Below, in pieces: positions 60,637 through 64,000 of a stretch of 64,000 nucleotides of DNA. The position numbers and the translations under genes were made by a program. Position 1 is the stretch's first letter. Every line of letters begins with the position of its first letter. The notes beneath the pieces were generated by a model. That model made no database searches. It had not been told where the DNA came from and saw only the letters and a list, made by a program, of their open reading frames with translations. Origin of the DNA: CAMLIZ01 sp036231905 (GTDB lineage: Bacteria; Pseudomonadota; Gammaproteobacteria; Burkholderiales; Burkholderiaceae_C); contig NZ_JAZARE010000011.1 of NCBI RefSeq assembly GCF_036231905.1, positions 1 to 64,000 of the forward strand. Direction: 5' to 3'.

Positions 60637-61208
60637 TTGCGCGTGTGGCCGGTTTGGCCGCCCTTCGGCCTGCACAGGCCATCAATGTAGAAATCCAGGT
60701 GCCGGTGGGCGATGGCGCGTTCTTGGCCAACGGGCAAACCGATGGCAAGCGGCCTGGCAAAGCGGATCGTGGCGAACACGATGTCGCGTTCCGAGACATC
60801 GTTGCCCAGTTTCCCGTCGTGCGCAGCGCGCGCGACCAGCGTTTTGAGGAGCGCCGCGGCACGGGCGCGGAGGTCGGGCCAATCGCGTTTTTCGAGGAGC
60901 GGGTGAATGATGTTCACCACTCCGATCCCGTTGTCCAGGGCCGCGTGCATGTAGCGGCGCAGCGCGTCCACCCCGTTCAACTTGCTCTGTGCGATGGCCT
61001 CGCCCGCGCTGATGCTTCTTTCGAGCGCATGGCGCGCCACGGCGTGGAGCAACCCCTGACGATCCGGGAAGTGGCGGTAGAGCGTGCCGATGCCCACGCC
61101 GGCGCGCTCCGCGATGGCGTCGCGTGACGGCTCACCGCCCGCTTCAAGGATGAGTTCGATCGTGACGTCCAGAAGGCGCTGGCGGTTCCTTTGCGCATCG
61201 GCACGCAT
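60633..61208 (-). CDS. TetR-family repressor coupled to arr
   Basis: 191 residues. N-terminal HTH: NRQRLLDVTIELILEAGGEP, IAERAGVGIGTLYRHFPDRQ; C-terminal ligand domain. ATG 61208 has AGGGAA upstream. Its stop overlaps the arr start, so repressor and resistance enzyme come from one message. A 27-bp perfect inverted repeat (61244-61270) lies 35 bases ahead and is the obvious operator, so the pair should be self-repressed until a ligand, perhaps a rifamycin-like compound, binds the TetR protein. Confidence 0.9.
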   Translation of the reverse strand: MRADAQRNRQRLLDVTIELILEAGGEPSRDAIAERAGVGIGTLYRHFPDRQGLLHAVARHALERSISAGEAIAQSKLNGVDALRRYMHAALDNGIGVVNIIHPLLEKRDWPDLRARAAALLKTLVARAAHDGKLGNDVSERDIVFATIRFARPLAIGLPVGQERAIAHRHLDFYIDGLCRPKGGQTGHTRK

Positions 61209-61243
61209 GGCGTTCCCTGTTGCCGTTCTCGGCAAGCTCTCGC

Positions 61244-61270
61244 ATAAGCGGAGTATATTCCTCCGCTTAT
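61244..61270. promoter_or_regulatory. TetR operator: 10-bp perfect inverted repeat
   Basis: ATAAGCGGAG (61244-61253), spacer TATATTC, CTCCGCTTAT (61261-61270). Arms match exactly. ATAAGCGGA is a recurring half-site in TetR-family operators. It lies between tetR (start 61208) and the end of the sucrose phosphorylase gene (61318), so it can only control tetR-arr. Confidence 0.75.
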
Positions 61271-61317
61271 TGGCGTCAACACCGTTGAAGGCTGAGGGAA
61301 TCGCCGTCAGGTCCCGG

Positions 61318-62796
61318 TCAAGCACCGAAGCGGATCAGCTGCTCCTCTGCGCCCGGCAGACGGGACCGGATTCCATGCGCCCGAGTGCGTAGATCGACCA
61401 CGAGCTCGATCTGCGCATCCTTGCTGCTCCAGCTCAGGTGCAGCGCGTTGTCCCCGGTTTCGTGCAGCTTGAAGGTCCCCGCGAAGGCGGGATGCGTGTT
61501 GCGCAGCCGGATCAGGTCGAACAACTGCCGCACCACCGGCTTGGCCAAGGCGGTGTCGAACGCAGCCGCATCGAAGCGCTGGCGGTTGATGTCGCGCCCT
61601 ACCCCCGTGCGCCCCAGCAGCACCATGTCGTTCTCCCCTGCCAGCAAGCCCACGTAGTACACCTGCGGCACGCCGGGCAGGAAGAACTGCACTGCGCGCG
61701 CGATGAGGTAGTCCACATCCTTGCGTCCGAGCGCGTCGTAGTAGGTGCAGTTCACCTGGTACAGGTCCAGGTTGGACGCGGCCGCGCCGGTGGCCAGCCG
61801 GCTTTGCCCGCCGCTGGCCTGGTGGATGTGCTCCACCAGCTGGTCCAGTTCGTCATCGGGCACCAGCCCTGGCCGCGCCGGCGTCACGCTGCGGTCGGCG
61901 CCGATGTCGATGATGCCGATGCCGTCGTGTGTGTCCAGCACGGTGATGGCATTGGTCGGCCGCATGGCGATCCAGCGCTTCAAGGGCACGGCCGTGCCGA
62001 AGGCCAGTGCATGCAGCAGCAGCGGCGGAAGCGCGAAGTCGTACACCCAGCCCACGCGGCCGGCCACCTTGATCTGGGTGCGGTGGTGCGAGTGGATTTC
62101 CACCAGCACCTCGATGCCCAGTGACGTGGCTTCGGCGGACAGCTCGGCGATGAAGTCGAAGGTCTCGGGCAGCATGAAGCACGACGTGCCCGCCTTCTTG
62201 ACCGCATAACCCACGGCGTCCAGCCGCACCATGCGCACGCCGCTGCGGCTCAAGGTGGCGAGGATGTCGCTCAAGTATTGCCGCCCTGCCGGGTGGTGCA
62301 CGTCGATGTCGATCTGCTCGCCGGTGAAGGTGGTCCACAGCAGCCGGCGTTCGCCGCTGTGCAAGGTGAAGCTGGTGAACGGCAGGCCCGGGCGCGGGCG
62401 GTAGATGTCCAGCAGGTTGCGCTCGGTGGCCCCATGCGGAAACACGCTGCGCAGGGTGAGGAACATGCCGGCGTAGGGTGACTCCGCCCCATGCGCCAGG
62501 TAGTCGCTGAACTGCGGTGAATGCGAGGACACATGGTTGACGATCACGTCCACCATCAGGTCCACCTTCCGGCCCAGCTCGGCCACGTCCTCCCAGCTGC
62601 CCAGGCGCGGGTCCACGCGCAGGTGGTCGATCGGGTCGAAGCCGGCGTCCGCCCCGTCGATGCGGTCGAAAAAAGGCAGCAGGTGCACGCCGCCGAACAG
62701 CCCTTGCAACGGGCCCTTCAGCAGGGCCTGCAGCGCCGTGAAGGTGCCGCCCGGCAGGCGGTCGACATAGGTGATGAGTTGAACCTGGTTTTTCAT
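61318..62796 (-). CDS. Sucrose phosphorylase (GH13 subfamily 18)
   Basis: 492 residues. It splits sucrose with phosphate into alpha-glucose 1-phosphate and fructose. The catalytic triad is seen as D193 in MVRLDAVGYAVKK, E233 in EVLVEIHSHH and D291 in LDTHDGIGIID, each one residue off the Bifidobacterium enzyme numbering (192, 232, 290). VQLITYVDRLPGGTF and GVHLLPFF at the N-terminus are typical. Related enzymes act on glucosylglycerate or sucrose 6'-phosphate, so the substrate is probable but not certain. No signal peptide. It lies 60 bases after the transporter gene. Confidence 0.88.
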   Translation of the reverse strand: MKNQVQLITYVDRLPGGTFTALQALLKGPLQGLFGGVHLLPFFDRIDGADAGFDPIDHLRVDPRLGSWEDVAELGRKVDLMVDVIVNHVSSHSPQFSDYLAHGAESPYAGMFLTLRSVFPHGATERNLLDIYRPRPGLPFTSFTLHSGERRLLWTTFTGEQIDIDVHHPAGRQYLSDILATLSRSGVRMVRLDAVGYAVKKAGTSCFMLPETFDFIAELSAEATSLGIEVLVEIHSHHRTQIKVAGRVGWVYDFALPPLLLHALAFGTAVPLKRWIAMRPTNAITVLDTHDGIGIIDIGADRSVTPARPGLVPDDELDQLVEHIHQASGGQSRLATGAAASNLDLYQVNCTYYDALGRKDVDYLIARAVQFFLPGVPQVYYVGLLAGENDMVLLGRTGVGRDINRQRFDAAAFDTALAKPVVRQLFDLIRLRNTHPAFAGTFKLHETGDNALHLSWSSKDAQIELVVDLRTRAHGIRSRLPGAEEQLIRFGA

Positions 62797-62856
62797 GGGG
62801 CGGCCGGCGTGCGAGCGCCGGCAACTGCAAACGGAGAAGAAGGAGGTGCTGGTGGC

Positions 62857-64000
62857 TCAGTGAAGACCAGGCGCCACTCCGGGCGCCTGCGCTGTGGCCG
62901 GTGTGGCCGCCGTGCGCACCCGGCACGCGCACACCGCCGCCACCAGCAGCAGCGCACCGGCGAGCCGGATCACGTTTTCCGGCCGGCCACCCAGCCAGCT
63001 GCCGTAGAACAGCGGCAAGGTGGCGATCTGCAGCAGCATGGGCAGCACGATGAACATGTTGAAGATGCCCATGTACACGCCCACGCGGTGCGCCGGGATG
63101 CTGCCGGCCAGCAGCACGTAGGGGTTGCCCATGATGCTGGCCCACGCCAGGCCAATGCCCACCATCGGCAGGAACAGCCAGGCGCGGTCATGCAGCAGGG
63201 GCAGCGCCAGCATGCTCAGGCCCGCCAGCACCAGGCAGAGCGCATGCGTGCCCTTGGCGCCGAAGCGGCGGCCCAGCGGCAGCAGCAGGAAGGCGCCGAC
63301 GAAGGCCACGGCGTTGTAGAAGCCGCCCAACTGCCCGTTCAGCAAGGCCGCCTCGCGCAGGGCCGGCGACGTGGGATCGGTGGTGCCGTAGAGCGTGGAG
63401 GCCAGCGCCAGCACCACGTACTGCCAGTAGCAGAACATCGCATACCACTGGAACAGCTTCATCCAGGCGAGCTGCCGCATGGTGGGCGGCATGTCGCGCA
63501 TCGCCAGCCGCACCTCCCGCAAGGCAGCCATCCAGCCGCGCGGCTGCTGCCGCATGCGCTCGCGTTCCACCACGGATAGCGGCAGCTCCGGCGTGGTGCG
63601 CACCGACCAGACGATGGACGTGATCGAAAACACCGCGCCCACCAGAAAGGCCGCGATCGTGATGTGGGGCACGTGGTGGGCGTTGACAGCGTCCTTGTCC
63701 ATGCCGGCCAGCACCATGATCGTGGGCGCCAGGTACGCCAGCGTCTGCCCCAGGCCGGTGAAAGCGCTCTGCATCAGGAATCCGATGGAGTGCTGCTCCG
63801 GTGCAAGCCGGTCGCCCACATAGGCGCGGTAAGGCTCCATCGTCACGTTGTTGGCCGCGTCCAGGATCCACAGCAGGCTGGCGGCCATCCACAGCGTGGG
63901 GCTGAAGGGCATGAGCAGCAGCCCCAGGCTGCACAGCAGCGCGCCGATCATGAAGTACGGCGTGCGGCGGCCCCAGCGCGAATCGGTGCGGTCGCTCCAG
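62857..64000 (-). CDS. MFS sugar transporter (SLC45/GPH-like), 5' end outside the window
   Basis: About 380 residues are visible; the frame is still open at the edge, where WSDRTDSRWGRRTPYFMIGA is the conserved loop after the second helix of sucrose/maltose-type transporters, so roughly 70 N-terminal residues are missing. Other family strings: LWILDAANNVTMEPYRAYVG and VGVYMGIFNMFIVLPML. It is upstream of, and probably cotranscribed with, sucrose phosphorylase, so sucrose or a related disaccharide is the likely cargo, carried with H+. Confidence 0.85.
   Translation of the reverse strand, partial: WSDRTDSRWGRRTPYFMIGALLCSLGLLLMPFSPTLWMAASLLWILDAANNVTMEPYRAYVGDRLAPEQHSIGFLMQSAFTGLGQTLAYLAPTIMVLAGMDKDAVNAHHVPHITIAAFLVGAVFSITSIVWSVRTTPELPLSVVERERMRQQPRGWMAALREVRLAMRDMPPTMRQLAWMKLFQWYAMFCYWQYVVLALASTLYGTTDPTSPALREAALLNGQLGGFYNAVAFVGAFLLLPLGRRFGAKGTHALCLVLAGLSMLALPLLHDRAWLFLPMVGIGLAWASIMGNPYVLLAGSIPAHRVGVYMGIFNMFIVLPMLLQIATLPLFYGSWLGGRPENVIRLAGALLLVAAVCACRVRTAATPATAQAPGVAPGLH

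Noticed and set aside
1..64000. CRISPR array, prophage, tRNA or rRNA genes
   Set aside because: No regularly spaced repeats, phage structural genes, or tRNA/rRNA-like sequences were found on reading the window.

Overview
The window is about 64 kb of GC-rich DNA from a betaproteobacterium, most likely Burkholderiales (Rubrivivax, Roseateles, Leptothrix or Comamonadaceae relatives). This rests on codon use, a narK1-narK2-narGHJI order with a parvulin gene behind it, nnrS/nsrR genes, an orphan Bug-type binding protein, tartrate genes and a ybaL-type antiporter. No rRNA, tRNA, CRISPR array, prophage or complete insertion sequence was seen. Taxonomy and gene identities come from reading the sequence and recalled family knowledge; nothing was searched.

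Layout. (1) 1-879: the edge of an unidentified gene and a HEPN-domain protein with lower-GC codon use. (2) 1389-12689, plus strand: respiratory nitrate reduction, with two NarK transporters, NarGHJI, a parvulin isomerase and a beta-carbonic anhydrase. (3) 12741-16815, minus strand: RidA, an IS110-like scrap, and a translationally coupled NO-stress operon (NsrR-type repressor, DUF59 Fe-S protein, membrane protein, NnrS, small unknown protein). (4) 16952-26299: a DUF1275 membrane protein, a stand-alone carbamoyltransferase-like domain, an FNR-family regulator without Fe-S cysteines, a two-component pair, two universal stress proteins and a large acyl-CoA synthetase/GNAT protein. Five look-alike FNR/DNR boxes lie between 1389 and 26299 and may tie regions 2 to 4 into one anaerobic regulon. 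(5) 26373-27734: a MATE efflux pump. (6) 27801-36785: a complete non-phosphorylating L-fucose pathway with a ribose-type ABC importer and a divergent IclR regulator. (7) 36847-43097: a K+/H+ antiporter, then tartrate/glycerate genes with a Bug binding protein and a LysR regulator. (8) 43160-46991: a hybrid sensor kinase and a periplasmic binding protein. (9) 47189-47913: debris of an Lrp-type and an SBP_bac_5-type gene. (10) 48059-60008: a plant-polysaccharide locus (GH51, GH29, GH27, serine hydrolase, SGNH acetylesterase, GH74) with a LacI regulator and clear remnants of two more glycosidases, GH31 and GH97. (11) 60238-61270: a rifampin ADP-ribosyltransferase gene coupled to a TetR gene behind a 27-bp perfect operator. 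(12) 61318-64000: sucrose phosphorylase and a sugar transporter that runs off the window.

How it works together. Under low oxygen and nitrate, an FNR/DNR-type regulator probably turns on nar, the NsrR/NnrS operon and the usp genes, while NO relieves NsrR repression. On plant polysaccharide, the secreted enzymes of region 10 would cut xyloglucan-like chains and release L-fucose (GH29), arabinose (GH51) and galactose (GH27). Region 6 would then import the fucose and take it to pyruvate and lactate. The strongest observations are the stacked NsrR/FNR sites upstream of nsrR, the TetR-arr unit with its operator, the two broken glycosidases, and the stand-alone OTCase-like domain.
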